Below, in pieces: positions 46,425-58,614 of a stretch of DNA of 64,000 nucleotides (position 1 is the stretch's first letter; every line of letters begins with the position of its first letter). The position numbers and the translations under genes were made by a program. The notes below the pieces were generated by a model. It worked only from the letters and a program-made list of their open reading frames with translations. It was not told the origin of the DNA and did no database searches. Source of the stretch: Antitrichia curtipendula (Eukaryota; Streptophyta; Bryopsida; Hypnales; Leucodontaceae); NCBI GenBank assembly GCA_951230915.1, contig OX579640.1, forward strand, positions 19,922,981-19,986,980, written 5' to 3'.

Positions 46425-49350
46425 TAATATTGTTATCTGGAAATCCCATGGCTTGCATGGCTCAAAAGATAAAGCTTAAGTCTAACATGTCATATGCCTT
46501 GATAAATCAAGTTTGATAAAAAGCAAGGGTTGATTAGAGTAGGCCGCCCAGTCTAAAGTCTGATGTGTGAGTAGAAGATTATCTAGTATAAAGTTTGAGG
46601 ATAGGAAGGTGGATTGGTCAAACGAAATAATCTCTTTCAAAATTGGTTGAAGACATAGTTGTAGGACCTTGGCATATAATTCAACAAGGTAATAGGTCAC
46701 CAGTTTGCCAATTTACTTGTCACCTTGCTCTTAGAAATTAAGACTATATTGCTACACGTGATAGTAGTTGGCATAGTGTTGGAGTCCACTGCCCTGGTGA
46801 TCATTTATAAATAATCCTTCTTGATGACATCCCAATATTTTTTGAAAAAGCATGTGACCACTCCATTTGGCCCAAGTGCCTTGTCTACATCCATGCCTTT
46901 GAGGGCCTATTCTAACTCTGCCATGGAAATGGGGGCTAGGAGAGAGACCTTCATCATGTTAGAGAGTCTGTTTCTAATACCACTCAAGCAATATTCTACC
47001 GCCTCCCCCTTTTCCGATGTCTGGGTGTGGGCGGAATAGAGTCTAGAGTAGAAGTCAAGGCACATCCTCTCTAAATTATTTTGACCCGTGTAAGCCATTC
47101 CATTTGAGTCTTCTAGCTCTACAATCCTAGCACCACTATCACTATCTTTATAGACTCAAAATAATTCCTTAGAGTCCATATCACCAACTTGTTTTCATTT
47201 AACGTGGTTGCGCACTTTTAAGCCTTCAATGCGATGTTTTTCTACCCTCTCTAGTTGCTCCCCTAATTGAGGTGATTTTGACACAAAGTGTTACTAAGGT
47301 CTCTATGTAGTGCTTCCACCGTACCGCCTCTACTAATTGGGATCTTAGGTGGACTTCATCTACCCTTTATGCTGTGGCTGCTCTTACACAATATACCTTG
47401 TAGAACTTCACAAATTTGCGGAGTTTTCCAAAGAATCCTAGTGTTTGGTTAGAGGTCTAGATATTGTTAACTTTAGTCTTAACATCTACATCATCTAGAT
47501 AACGTGCATTCATCTTGTATGGGGATAACCTTGGGAGAGGGGGGTTCTTAGCGGAGAAATTTTTACCACACTAGAAATGATTTGAGAAATTACAATCCCT
47601 TTTATGAAGTATTCTCCTCCTATGTTGGTGTGCTCCCCCCCCCCCCCCTTTGCTTGGAACAAGTAGAAACGGTCTAATTGGGCTAGGATTCTAACGCCAT
47701 CTTGATGCCTATTATCCCATGTGTATTTGATAGAGTTGGTAGTAGGAAACAGGTCTTTGACATGTAGAGTGCTAGTAAGTAAATCAAAGGCACAACGTTC
47801 ATTTGAGAAGACTAGTTTGCCACAAAAATTTATCTACCCTTTTCTCTACAAAGTTCCAAACTCCACAGAGAATCCATTTGCAATCTTTGGCTAGGCTTGT
47901 GAGAAGCTCAACCCATAATTCAACCCATACATGGGCAACGGTTGAAGCATGCACATTGAGTATCAAAACGTCACCTCCTGGCATGCCCCAAGTGTTATCC
48001 ATTGTGGCCTACCGCACCTTAAATAGCCGAAGGAGACCACCATGTGTTGGATATTGGAGGAGACCCACATACCTACTTCCCCTTTGCCATCTCCTACGTC
48101 CTAGGTGTTATGTCCATAGTTGGCTGTAGCTTCCTTGCATATAAATTTGGCCCTAGGCCAAATTGACTGTCTAAATGCCACCGACTTATCTCCACGAAGT
48201 CGTTGTTCCTATAGACAAAGTATATCTAGGCTTGGTTTCAAAATACCATATTAATTTCTCATTAGATCAACCTTCAAAGGGCTATTGGCACTTCGGAGGT
48301 TTTGAGTAATGATGGTAATCTTCATGGCAAGGATTAGGTTGTTGGTTGGAACAATAGCGGTCCTCTCATTGCTTTGCGTTTAGTAGTACCACGAGAAGAA
48401 GTTGAGCCTTCACTTTGAGATCTTCTTGGTGTGTTTCTTCTACTGACGAGGATCAATTTACAGTACTTTCTAGCAGAGTCAAAGATGTCCGTCCATCATT
48501 GTAGTTGTTGGCCTATGAGTCTTTTAGGTTGGGGAGGTAGGAACTCCCTATTGGCTTGTAGCTCACAACGCGTCCTAAGCCACTTAACAAATTTGTTGTG
48601 AAGGAGTTCCAGTAAGGTATCCATAACCTTTAAGAGGGTTGTAGGTGTACGTGGGGTTTAGGCATCATACTGATATAGCTCGTGTCCAACTTCAACTCTG
48701 CTTAGGAGTTGCCTACTTGTTCTGGATTCTATTACCCCCCCCTTTAATTTGTGATGATTATATCCAGAGGGGTCTTGTTTTATATTTCTATTGCGGCCCC
48801 TTAGGTGTCTCTAGCCTTGGTGTTGTAACATGATGTTAGGTTAGCTAATTGGATAGATTTTGAAGCTGATAGAGTAGCCCCATTCAGGTCAAGATAGGGC
48901 CGCTTCAAGGTTGGTTCATTTGCCTGTACCATCGTGTGATCAACGTTGGAGACTTGTTTTGACTCTGTTGCCCGTCCCCTTTGTGCATGCTTGGTGTGGG
49001 CTGGTGAATTTAGTTGGCCCACCTGTGTACCAGGTATGGCCATGTGGTTCCAACTAACACCACTTCCAATTGTTTCAACATTCCTTGCCTCATCTGGAAG
49101 CTCAAGGTCATCGGATATGGATGTGGTCTTGGGATGGCCGAGTTGTAGACCATCTAAGCTTATTCTTTAGATCTCCCCCAAATTGTCCAGCATCTTGGTT
49201 GTCTCTCCCTCCATAGGTCGATTACCTAATGGACCACCGCCCTAGTGTGGGGGTGGTGACAGTTGCCCACTACGGCTAGTAGAGCTTCTTTTGTTGTGGC
49301 TTGTTTTGGCATTTCTTGGCACTTGTTGTCTAGGAGCGTTGTCCTTTTCC
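46425..49350 (-). pseudogene. L1-type LINE ORF2, endonuclease and reverse transcriptase start
   Basis: Read from about 48,300 leftward on the minus strand. The endonuclease block CKWILCGVWNFVE has Val where the family has the catalytic Asp (G-D-W-N). The linker between the domains is NLERMCLDFYSRLYS. The first reverse-transcriptase blocks follow: LYAKVLQLCLQPIL, ISFDQSTFL with SNFILDNLLLTHQTLDWA, then LLFIKLDLS and AMGFPDNNI. Stops and frameshifts are frequent. The frame text is continued at 37,690. Confidence 0.8.
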
Positions 49351-50160
49351 TTCAAGGTAGAGTACGAGGATTTTGACTCTGATGAAACCTTAGATGAAGC
49401 CTCCCTTCTCCCCTTGAGTGCCCTCGTGTTGGCCTCGTCCCTTTGCTATTGTCGTAAGATTTGAACTGAGTAGCGGTTTGGACCAGTGGTTTTGGACCCA
49501 CGGGGAACCTTTTTCCACCCGTTCCACTTGTATGTGGGGGCGTTTCTAGATTGTGAGTTCTGAAACTCACTACTTGTTGACTCTACAATCTTACTTGAGT
49601 TTGTTGTTGCCGTCTCTCTCACCTGTTGGAAGCGTGGTAGGTTGCCTTTTAATGTCTCATTCGCACTTGTTGCCCTAGCACGGTGCCGTGTTGATCCAGC
49701 TCAAACGTTGGCCCTAGAGTTCTTGACGGATGTGGATAAGTTCCGATTGGGTGGGACCAAGAAGTTGTTGTTCGTCAATTGTCTTGCTTGCTCTGTGTTT
49801 GCTACTGCCTTGGGATTTGCAATCTCTCCCTCCGCCTCGTTTGCCTCCATTGTCCCTTCTCCATTATGCCCAGTAAATTTGGCACAATCCTTCACCAGGT
49901 GATTGGTAGATTGGTAAAATCGACAACGTATCGACATGTGGCAGTAATTGATGGTGACTACCGCCATATTCTTTGTAAGCTCATTTTGGACTTTCACCTG
50001 CATCATCCATCCACCTCCAGATTTCATACCAACACAAAAGCGCTGATTGGACATGACGTGGTTTTGTTTGTCGATCCCCATGAGTTCTCCCAGACTACCG
50101 GCTATTTTGAAAGCCATTCTGTGCAACTTAGCCGATACATATTTTAATGTTATCCAAGCG
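49351..50160 (-). pseudogene. L1-type LINE ORF1 (nucleic-acid-binding, DUF4283-like), broken
   Basis: The minus frame 50,126-49,701 begins with text like the plant LINE ORF1 N-terminal domain (MAFKIAGSLGELMGID). A knuckle CRFYQSTNHLVKDC follows, in which the second Cys of CX2CX4HX4C is Tyr. A low-complexity Asn/Ala-rich tail comes next. ORF1 proteins of this type bind LINE RNA. The defective knuckle and downstream stops show decay. Confidence 0.7.
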
Positions 50161-50618
50161 GGTATACGTAGGTTGCTTGGGTTGTCTTGAGTAAAATGAT
50201 GGCATCCAAGACTAGAAGATGCATGTACCCCATTTCAAGAGCCAGGGAGGATTGACCATTGTATTGCCCCATCAAGGGGTAAATATAAAAATTCCCCCCT
50301 ATTTTGTGCCGCTTAAATTTTGTATTTCTTCAAGGCTCCTAGCTAATGTGGGGCCTCTGATTGCAAATATGAATTCAAAATTTGAAAATTTTATCATATG
50401 TGGCAAACAAAAAGTTTTAGTGTTTTCTGCAAGGGTAAAACACGGGGCAATATAGTGGTTAGCCCACCTCAACCAATGGGGTGTGAGCATCAACACCCTC
50501 TGTGTGACTGTATGCTGTTTAGTAAGCACTTGAAGGACCCCTCCCCCCTCCTAAATCTTTGCCAAGTCCTACCCACTCGCCCATCACTACTTGCAAGCTA
50601 TGGATCCACAAGCCAAGA
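50161..50618. other. LINE 5' flank, no gene seen
   Basis: It may contain the LINE 5' UTR on the minus strand. No boundary or target duplication recognised. Confidence 0.35.
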
Positions 50619-50754
50619 CACTAGAAGAAACCCGTGTTTTTTTTGACGTCTAAAAACTGAATGTCAAATTTTTTGGACATCAAACATAACATCAGGGTGC
50701 TAGTTTTGATGTCTAGTTTTTAGACGTAAAAAAAAACACGGGTTTCTTCTAGTG
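50619..50754. mobile_element. CACTA-type MITE (136 bp)
   Basis: CACTAGAAGAAACCCGTGTT at the left and its inverse ending AACACGGGTTTCTTCTAGTG at the right. The 3-bp duplication AGA lies on both sides (50,616-50,618 and 50,755-50,757). GACGTCTAAAAACT extends the arms. Confidence 0.9.
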
Positions 50755-50851
50755 AGAGCTTCGTTTGTTTGTCTATCCCCTACAAAATAAGCAACCATCG
50801 CATGTTTCTGCAAATATTCATTATCCTTGTACAATGGCCTCATTAGCGGTA

Positions 50852-51235
50852 GTCACACCTTCTCCCCAGGCAGGTGGAGAATGGAGAATGACAAGTTCGT
50901 GAGGATTTGGAGGAACCAATGGGGAGCCGCGGTGGATGAAGAAGGTGCGACACCCCCAAAAGTTGTTTGGAGAACGAGAGTGGAGAATTGGAGACCAACA
51001 TTTGACATGGAGCGTAGGATGAACATGAAGACGGTGTACAACGCAAGATGGAGAATATACTTAAATGAACAAGTCTTCACCACTCCCATTATTCACCTCC
51101 AGAGGTGAAGATTAGGAGTGCGGAAGATATAACTAGTTAAGAATATTCTAGCATGGAGGGCCAGCATGAAGCCAACCTTAACCGCCACATCTCCATTCTC
51201 CATTCTCCAAGTGCGGAGTGAAGAAGGTGTGACTA
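50852..51235. mobile_element. MITE-like element with long inverted termini
   Basis: The left stretch GGTAGTCACACCTTCT with GGAGAATGGAGAATG further in is matched in inverse near 51,190-51,235 (CATTCTCCATTCTCC and AGAAGGTGTGACTACC). The arms are about 48 bp and imperfect. No clear target duplication. Confidence 0.6.
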
Positions 51236-51244
51236 CCCCTATTC

Positions 51245-52540
51245 TCTTTTACCTCCAATATGGTGTTGTTGAAGAGGAATCCCATGTTGCTGCGTGAGAA
51301 GCCTGGAGGCAGCAGCACTTCCCCTAGCGTGGCAGCGGTAAGGGTTGGAACTAGCCTCCCGTCTGCCACTGCAGCGACGAGCTCAGGTTCCACGCGTCCT
51401 TTGTCTCTTGCCGCCGGTGCTCTCCCTCGTTCGTTCTCTGACCTCGTTGGTTTCGTTGGCGGCTTGGCGCGTGTGCCATCCGAACGCGGTCAGCGTACGA
51501 CGCCATCTCGACAAGGAGCTCACCCGCCGCCACCCTAACCCTAAAACTCGAGCTTCCTGGCTCCACCTGCTACCGTACTCTGTGCTACCCTTCTAAGTAA
51601 GTTTAACGAGAGAAAATATTTAAATCTGTTGCTAACACACGGAATCAGGTAGAGCTCTAATGATTACGCTAGCGCCATGGATAACTATCCGTCCACCGTA
51701 GATTCGTGACAAGTGCGACGCCTCCGCAGGAGCTTCATGCTGCTTGACTGGAGAAGTTAGGATTCGTTTATGGGTTCAGGGTTAATGGATGGAAATACGC
51801 ATGCTATCGAAGCCCTTCCCAGTCATTGGTCTCTCTGGATCGCGAATCTAGCTTGGTTCGCCAGTCTCCGGTGTGAGTGTTTCTTGCTGAGCTCTACGTG
51901 CAGATGACCGCCGTAGCCACAGAGCTCCTAACGCTCGCTGACTCGATTTGGTTCTGGTTTGTTGAGCACGATCGTTTTTGTTTCATACCTCCAGCAAAGT
52001 CCTTGAGAAGCCAGGAGATCGACTGGATGGAGGTTGTTACTGACGCTTTAGCCGATTCGCCCAAATGCAGTCGTTTCCTGTCCTCAAGCCGATCGAACGA
52101 GGTCCTCTCTTCTTTTCTGACCGCCGCAAACATCGTCTTGGAGGAGCAGCATTTACCATAGAGGCTGTGTGGGTGATTCGTTTTGCAGAAGAAGGTTTTT
52201 GGTTTTCAGCATGACTGGGTTGTCGATGGTGAAGACTTGTTTGGCCGGTTACAATAGTTGAGTGTATGTTTGCTGTGGACGATTCTAGTCATTGTGGTAA
52301 GTATGTGCTTTGTTTTTCATTTTCTAGGTTGGATTGTTTTAACAATTGTAGCCGGTCATGCAGTTCTTCACCATTTGCAACCCACCCATACCTAATCCAA
52401 ACTGGTCCTGCCAAAATGAAAACCAAGGGAATGCAGTGCAAAAACATAGAGCAAAAACAATACACTCGAAGGTGAATATAGGAACGTCTCGAAATTTTTG
52501 CAGGAATGACCATCGTTGGGATGGTGTGATCCATTGAGGT
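51245..52540 (+). other. GC-richer segment with gene-like composition, unassigned
   Basis: Composition changes sharply to GC-rich between about 51,290 and 52,250. Plus-strand frames 51,260-51,538 (Ser/Ala-rich) and 51,877-52,161 (TELLTLADSIWFWFVEHD and EIDWMEVVTDALADSPK) have coding-like sequence but no family I recognise. It may be a gene relic or a captured gene fragment between repeats. Confidence 0.35.
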
Positions 52541-53080
52541 TCATTTTTTGCTCATTGAGAGCTTTCTAGCAATATCTAGAATGACATCAAAGACTCATAT
52601 ATTCCAATTTCCTTAATTTAAGGGTATTTATGATCTTAAAAATTGCTCACAAATCCATCATATGTCCAAAAGCAATGATTCAACTTTAGTACAACCCTTG
52701 TCAAGTCAAGCTCTCCAACAATATAAAGAGAATGACTGGTGAGCACACAACTGGGGGATATTTCAATGATACATATAAAACAAACTAGAACAAATGTTAC
52801 CATTGTATATTTATTTGTTACTTTTATTCAACTTTTACTTTGCATACACATTGATGCAAAGGATGCTAAGCCTCTACACTCTTGATTGATAATGAATTAA
52901 GAGGTCAAATTTTTTTTTTTAAGGTATTGATGTTCAAGTTTTGTTTTTAATTGATTTAAAATCTCAATTCTTCTTCTTTTCTCTTTTTTTTTTCTTCTTT
53001 TCCTCTCCCTCCTTTTTCCTTTTTTTCTGCCCCCTCCCCCTCTTTTTGCCTTTTTATCTTAGAGTAGGCCCTAGCAACCC
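52541..53080. repeat. copy of the 24-27 kb inverted-repeat arm
   Basis: It follows the arm at 25,215-25,560 and 25,820-25,970: GCTCATTGAGAGCTTT, TCCATCATATGTCCAAAAGC, CTCTACACTCTTGATT, then the polypyrimidine tract and CTTTTTRCCTTTT with TCTTAGAGTAGGCC. The continuation (CACGGAGGACGTTTTCTAGC) lies beyond the LINE fragment, at 54,618. Confidence 0.7.
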
Positions 53081-53348
53081 CCCCCTCCTGAGTTCTAACC
53101 TTGGTACTCCTACCATTCATAAATAGTGAGTGGATAGGATGTTATAGGAAAGCAAATCTCTCCAACCCTACATTCATCATGTAGGCTATTGGAGGCCTCT
53201 CCATCCAAGTAGGTGGCCTCCAACGAGAGTGGGCCCTCCCAATGTCAATGAAGCTGCTAGAACCTCAAAAGGCGTCTAGGAACAACATGATGGAATCTTT
53301 AGGCCACTGTGATTCTACTCGGCAACAAAAAAATTTCGATGCAAGGGA

Positions 53349-53525
53349 CACTACAAGAAAAAGGGGTGTTTTAAGTAGTGTCCTAGACATCACGTCTTTT
53401 AAGTAAAATTTTACTAAAAAGACAATCTTTTTAGTAAAATTTTACTTAAAACCTTACTTAAAAGACATTACTTAAAAGACGTGATGTCTAGGACACTACT
53501 TAAAACACCCCTTTCTCTTGTAGTG
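53349..53525. mobile_element. CACTA-type MITE (177 bp)
   Basis: CACTACAAGAAAAAGGGGTG at the left and CACCCCTTTCTCTTGTAGTG at the right. The 3-bp duplication GGA is on both sides (53,346-53,348 and 53,526-53,528). The arms run on through AGTGTCCTAGACATCACGTC, so nearly the full length folds back. Confidence 0.9.
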
Positions 53526-54606
53526 GGAGAGTTCCACATAGTTCGAGTCTGTCAGGTGATTTGTGGATCTAGAAAGTTGGAGTCTCTTCTCTTCTACGGT
53601 CGGGTGGATAAACTCTCATGGACCCGCAGAGGGTGTTTTGGCAATGTAACCAAGACCCAATTCCTCTCCTTGAGTAAACCTCTAAACTCATGAAGGAATT
53701 GCTTTGAGACAAATACATGGTTCCGAATGTGATTGAATGGAAATGGCAGGGTATTATGGCCACTACTTATTGTTTACTGTAGAAGATTGTTTGGCGTAAA
53801 CCATGAATGCTAAAGGAGGCCAGTCTCCTTTGGCTTGTTTGGCATTGTGTTGTTGCTACTAATGTATGTCTGGCGGGGGCGTATACATCATGCAATTAAT
53901 ATGGGTTGTCTCATTTGTCCAAGGTGTTCCCATGAATCAATCTTGCATCATTTCTAAGAGTGTCCCTCTGTCCACAAGGCGTGACAATTGAGCATTCACA
54001 TCATGAATGCCCTCATCACATCAGGAAAGGCATCCGGGCCATGGTGACCACTTACCTAGAAACAAGGCATTTTCTCCGATTGCATTTTTTATAAATTTGA
54101 TGAGGTTAGTAGCATTTGGAATACCTTGCATTTCGTCATCCTTTGAACTCTATGGATTGAACGTAATGATACTGCATTCAACAATGTTAAGTGGCACCCC
54201 ACCAAGGTGCTACAACGCATTTGGCTTGGAATCATTGACTATGGAAGGGAAGAATAGGAGTCAGCTTGTAAATTTTTGATGAAATCCCAAGACTGTTGGG
54301 TGACTGCGAGAGATTGTTTCATTAAGAGATGGTGCCGCAATGACATGTTTGTAGTGATGGTTGAAGGCTCTCCGCGATGGTTTCCCTTGAATCATTTTGT
54401 TTTTCAGACACCTTAAGCTTCGTGCACTGGGTTGAGGCGGTTCTCACGGTCTCCACGCCACCCATAATGCTTTGTTGTTGCTTGTTTGTTTTTTCTTTTT
54501 TTTCTTTTTTTTTCCAAAGGCGTTTGAAGATGGGCTCTTATATCTTTCTCTTTGCAATAAAGGTTCCCTTTATTTGTGTCCAAAAAATAAAAAAATAAAA
54601 AAATAA
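53526..54606 (+). pseudogene. LINE 3' fragment with zinc-finger C-terminus and A-rich tail
   Basis: Plus-strand text around 53,880-53,990 reads INMGCLICPRCSHES followed by a His and a Cys, matching the zf-RVT pattern at the C-terminus of plant LINE ORF2. The stretch ends in an A-rich tail of AAAAAAT units at 54,581-54,606. Stops interrupt all frames. It separates two parts of the repeat seen at 25.2-25.9 kb. Confidence 0.6.
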
Positions 54607-54830
54607 GACCTATAAACAACACGGAGGACGTTTTCTAGCCAATGAATGGCAAAGAGTCTCTCCATATAGGACAAAAGTGCAACTATCCATCTTCCAAATT
54701 TTGTGTGGAAAGAGAAGGTCTTCTACAATAGTTTGACTTCCAATGATTGCTTTTGCATTTTCTTTAAACCAACAATTCACACGGTAGCAAAACATATCAT
54801 TTCTATAATGACCAACTCATCATTTAAGGG
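54607..54830. repeat. second part of the inverted-repeat-arm family
   Basis: It matches 25,580-25,790: AACACGGAGGACGTTTTCTA, then GAAGGTCTTCTACAATAGTT. Confidence 0.65.
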
Positions 54831-57164
54831 TTAGAGGATGAGTATGTGACCTTGGAGATCATCCCTTTTCATTACCATGTAAATTATTGGCTTAAGAAAT
54901 ATCAAAAGCACTCACTGGAAGTCAAACTAATGTAGAAGACCTCCCCTTTTCACAACTAAAATTCTGAGGATGAATAGTTGCACTTTTGTCCAATTAGAAG
55001 GATTTCCTATCATCCATTGAACGTCAAACATTTGCGTTGATGTTAGACTTAAGTAAGACTATTTGTTTGGTTTGATTTGATTGGTGTGGTTCGTTACTGT
55101 GAGATCTTATAGACCGTGTGTTCTTTGGCTGCGTTCTTAGTATTATTGAAAAGTTTTCTACAAGAAAAGATGCATTGGCTTTCTTTTATAACATTTTGAC
55201 ATACGTGTGAAAGTTATTGAATTTTGAAGTTTTTATGAATTAAAAAATTAAAAAATTACTTTTACTTTCATTTTTGTTATGGCAACAGTACAAGGGCACA
55301 CTAGTATTGCTTGAAAGTGCTTATAATACAAATAGTGATAGAAGATAATACAATTTTTTGTTCATCCATATTTTGGATGAAAATTCATTTTTTGTTATTT
55401 ACATCTATAAACTACACAAAATAGTGAAATTAGGTTGCCCCATACTAATTTCTTGACATTTGACACTATATAAAATATTTATTGTTAGTACACAAGAATG
55501 TACTACTTTAAAACTAGGTATTGATGTAATTGGGACTCATGAATCTCCATGTGTACAAGTGGAAATATTTGTAGGAGCATTTGTTGACTTTAATGGCTTG
55601 TAAAATACATTTTTTGGAGTCAGGCAACCTAATTGTTAAGGCAACCTAATTTCACTATTTTGTGTAGTTTCATTCAAACTAGTGTGCCCTATATCATTGT
55701 CAAAACAAAAGTATATATATATTTTTTAATTTTTTAGTTTTTAAAAACTGTGAAATTCAATATTTTTTTATGCACAAAGGAGTGTAAGGGCTTTGTGACG
55801 GTGTAAGGGGTTGCGTTTTTAATATGAATGGAAAGTCTTGTGCATGAAGGAGTGCAAAGGCTTTGTTTTGTGGTGTTTGTACATGTGATGTAAAAGGTAT
55901 GTTTTTTCTAAAATAAAACATAACTTAACTCAATTTTTGAATTCATAAAAACTTTTAAATTCAATAATTTTCACACTATAGGTCCAAACGCCACAAAACA
56001 AAGTTCATGCACCCCTCCTTGCAAAGAGCTTTCTAACTGTATCTCAATTTTTTAGATCTCATCATATCAAACAAAGCAAACAACCTACCTTAAGGTATAG
56101 ATTTGACAATTTTGTGAAGAGTTTTAAGAAATATAAGATTTTCTACAAGAAAAAAAGATATTACATAATTCAATTAGTATAAGAGTATGAAAGGTGCAAG
56201 ATTCTATCACATTAACTGGGATGATTGTCGGATGAATGTGGTCTAATTAGTGGAGACATGTGGATGGATTTCAAATGAAAATTAGGTGAGAGTTAGATGA
56301 TAATCACACTATTTTCAAGAGATAAATAAATGAAAATAGTAGAAACCACATTCTATTGATTTTGTCTTAAATCATTATAAACTTCTATAAAAGTGTGCCT
56401 TATAAATTTGTATAATCTCAACACAATGTTTAGTCTTATTCTTGTAGGCCACACTTATTGAAGTAATTTGTGCACTATTTTAGAATAAAAATAAGAAGAC
56501 TATTATTATAGTTTGGCATAAACTAGTCACTTTGATTAGCCTTAAGAAAAAATCATAAGCCAAAGTTACAATTAATAACACCATTTTGAATAGAAAAATG
56601 CCTCTATTATTAGGCAAAATTGTAAACAAAAAATAAAGACATTCTCAAGAGCTTTGTGATTATAAGATTCTACCAATATAGTATAGAGGATTACCAAAGT
56701 GTTCTAAAATGTACATGTAAAAGAGCCTATTTTTGCACCCTTGTAGCATTCAACAGAACCTTGTGTTCCGTACATGTTATCCCTAATAGGTTGCAAAGAC
56801 AAATAATATCTTTTTAACTTTTGTATCTAGTCATCAGGGTTGCAAAAATATTTAAAAAAATAGATGCCAAAATTTTAAGAAAGATGATTTTGCAAGAAAA
56901 AAACTGTTTGGAATTTTTTCTATTATAAAATATTGGTAAATCACATTTTCCAACTTAGATTAATTATTTGATACAAAATGTTGAAATTGACCACTGAGGA
57001 TGATAAACAAAATAGTTGTAGTCCACAAATATGATTATCAATGAATGTTTGGTGTGCAACTTTGTAGATGGTATGCGCTCATCATTTTGTTAACATCTAG
57101 TCAAATTTATTATTTTGTAATTTTTAAAGGGTTTTGGTTCAAAAAAATAGAGTGTACTTATTTT
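54831..57164. other. AT-rich intergenic DNA with nested inverted repeats
   Basis: No gene recognised. Around 55,200-55,980 there is a large imperfect inverted repeat (GTGTGAAAGTTATTGAATTT and its inverse near 55,950). It contains a perfect 30-bp inverted pair at 55,411-55,440 and 55,640-55,669. Confidence 0.5.
55411..55669. repeat. perfect 30-bp inverted pair
   Basis: AACTACACAAAATAGTGAAA with TTAGGTTGCC (55,411-55,440) is exactly complementary to 55,640-55,669; the spacer is about 200 bp. Outer arms extend less perfectly (GGGCACACTAGT near 55,293 and 55,680). MITE-like. Confidence 0.75.
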
Positions 57165-57725
57165 AGCAACAACGCTAGCATGTGAACTTAGAAATACAAG
57201 TCTACAGCCTTGAGCCTTGAGCCTAGGTGTAAGGAGGTACTTTACAACTATTGAAGGTGCTTGTAATATACGTGCCTATAATAAAAGTACTTGATAACAT
57301 AATATAAGTATTAAAGAAGGTGCTTATAACATAGGTACTTGTATTATAGGCGCCTATAATTTAAATATCCTATAACCATAGAAGGTGCTTACAATATAGA
57401 CACTTATAATATATGCTCTTATAATATAAATATCCTATGACCATAGAAGATGCTTATAACATATACATTTATAATATAGACATTTATAATATAAATATCT
57501 TGTAGCTATGGAAGGTGCTTATAGCATAGGTACCTATAACATAGACACCTATAATATAAATATCCTATAACTATGGAAGGTGCTTATAATATAGGTACCT
57601 ATATCATAGACATCTATAATATAAATATCCTAAAACCATGAAAGGTAACTGTAATATAGGAGCCTAGGCTCTTAGGCTCATGGACTCAAGATCCTAGATT
57701 CACATGCTAGCAATCGTGCTTGTTG
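57165..57725. mobile_element. TIR element with internal 65-bp minisatellite
   Basis: The left end CAACAACGCTAGCATGTGAA is mirrored at 57,700-57,725 (TTCACATGCTAGCAATCGTG and CTTGTTGTAG). Relatives with the CTAGCATGTGA end lie near 17,650 and 18,553-18,830. No coding capacity. Confidence 0.6.
57301..57660. repeat. 65-bp minisatellite
   Basis: Exact period of 65 bp: units beginning TATCCTATAACCATRGAAGG start at 57,366, 57,431, 57,496, 57,561 and 57,626, with a weaker unit before. Each unit holds short palindromes such as TATAGGTACCTATA. Similar units in inverse occur at 18,614, 18,680 and 18,729. Confidence 0.88.
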
Positions 57726-58331
57726 TAGTATACTTTTAATTAGTATTTTTGGCTTCTTGTACTTCAAAGTTGATGTCGGTATTCAAGATTGATTTATTCC
57801 TTTAAACAAAATTAATAAGATGAAGCTTCCCAACTTGATTTTCTACTCCACTTGAAAAGTTTGAATAATTCCTAATTACGTATAATTTATTTTAATTCAA
57901 AGCATTGAGTTAATAACTGCGTTTCTAAGTATTTAATGACAAGAAAATTTGGCTTCCTCTACGATGTTCCAAACAATAATATGTACACTTGCAATCAAGT
58001 TTTTGGATTTCTTGAATAAATCACAACAATATCCAATTTTTCTGAATGAGATTTGAAAATTTAATGACTTGTAGAACACATAGAATTTCATCTTTGGGAA
58101 ATTAAACTAAATTTTCGTTCAAATATAGTAGAAAAAAAAATATGTTGATCAAAATGTCAGCATTCCCAATTTTCTTTATTGACCTCCACAACATCGATGT
58201 GGGAGAATAGACCACCAAATACTTTCATTGTAATTAATTGAGAGATCAGCTAGCCCCTTGCAACTTGGACGTATCATGAAATCACCTCGCATCTTTTTCC
58301 GCGAGAGCCTGCAACCAAACAAGAATCTCTA
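57726..58331. other. intergenic, no feature recognised
   Basis: AT-rich, with no long frame and no clear repeat. Confidence 0.5.
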
Positions 58332-58614
58332 AGGTAACTACACCTAAAATCGCACAAGTAAGCAATTCAGCATGGTTTCCATTATTATGTTGGAATTTTT
58401 TTTGTGGGGTCCTGTTGGTAGTGAAAAGGGGATTCTAGATTCTCTTAGAATGCATTTTTTGGACACCGTATGAATAAACTACAAATTTTCAAAGTGCTGA
58501 AAATAGGTGTTCCTAAAAGTAATCATAGACTCTCATGAATAGTGGGAGTACATTTTAGGCAAGAATCTGTAGTGTGTGATTTTAGGTAGCGTGTGCTTTT
58601 AGGTGTAATTACCT
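58332..58614. mobile_element. TA-flanked MITE, family B relative
   Basis: The termini AGGTAACTACACCTAAAA and, read inward from the right, AGGTAATTACACCTAAAA differ at one base. TA lies on both sides (58,330-58,331 and 58,615-58,616). It is 283 bp long and non-coding. Confidence 0.82.

Noticed and set aside
53541..53560. GTTCGAGTC, resembling a tRNA B box
   Set aside because: No cloverleaf or A box at the proper distance. No tRNA gene could be supported anywhere in the window.
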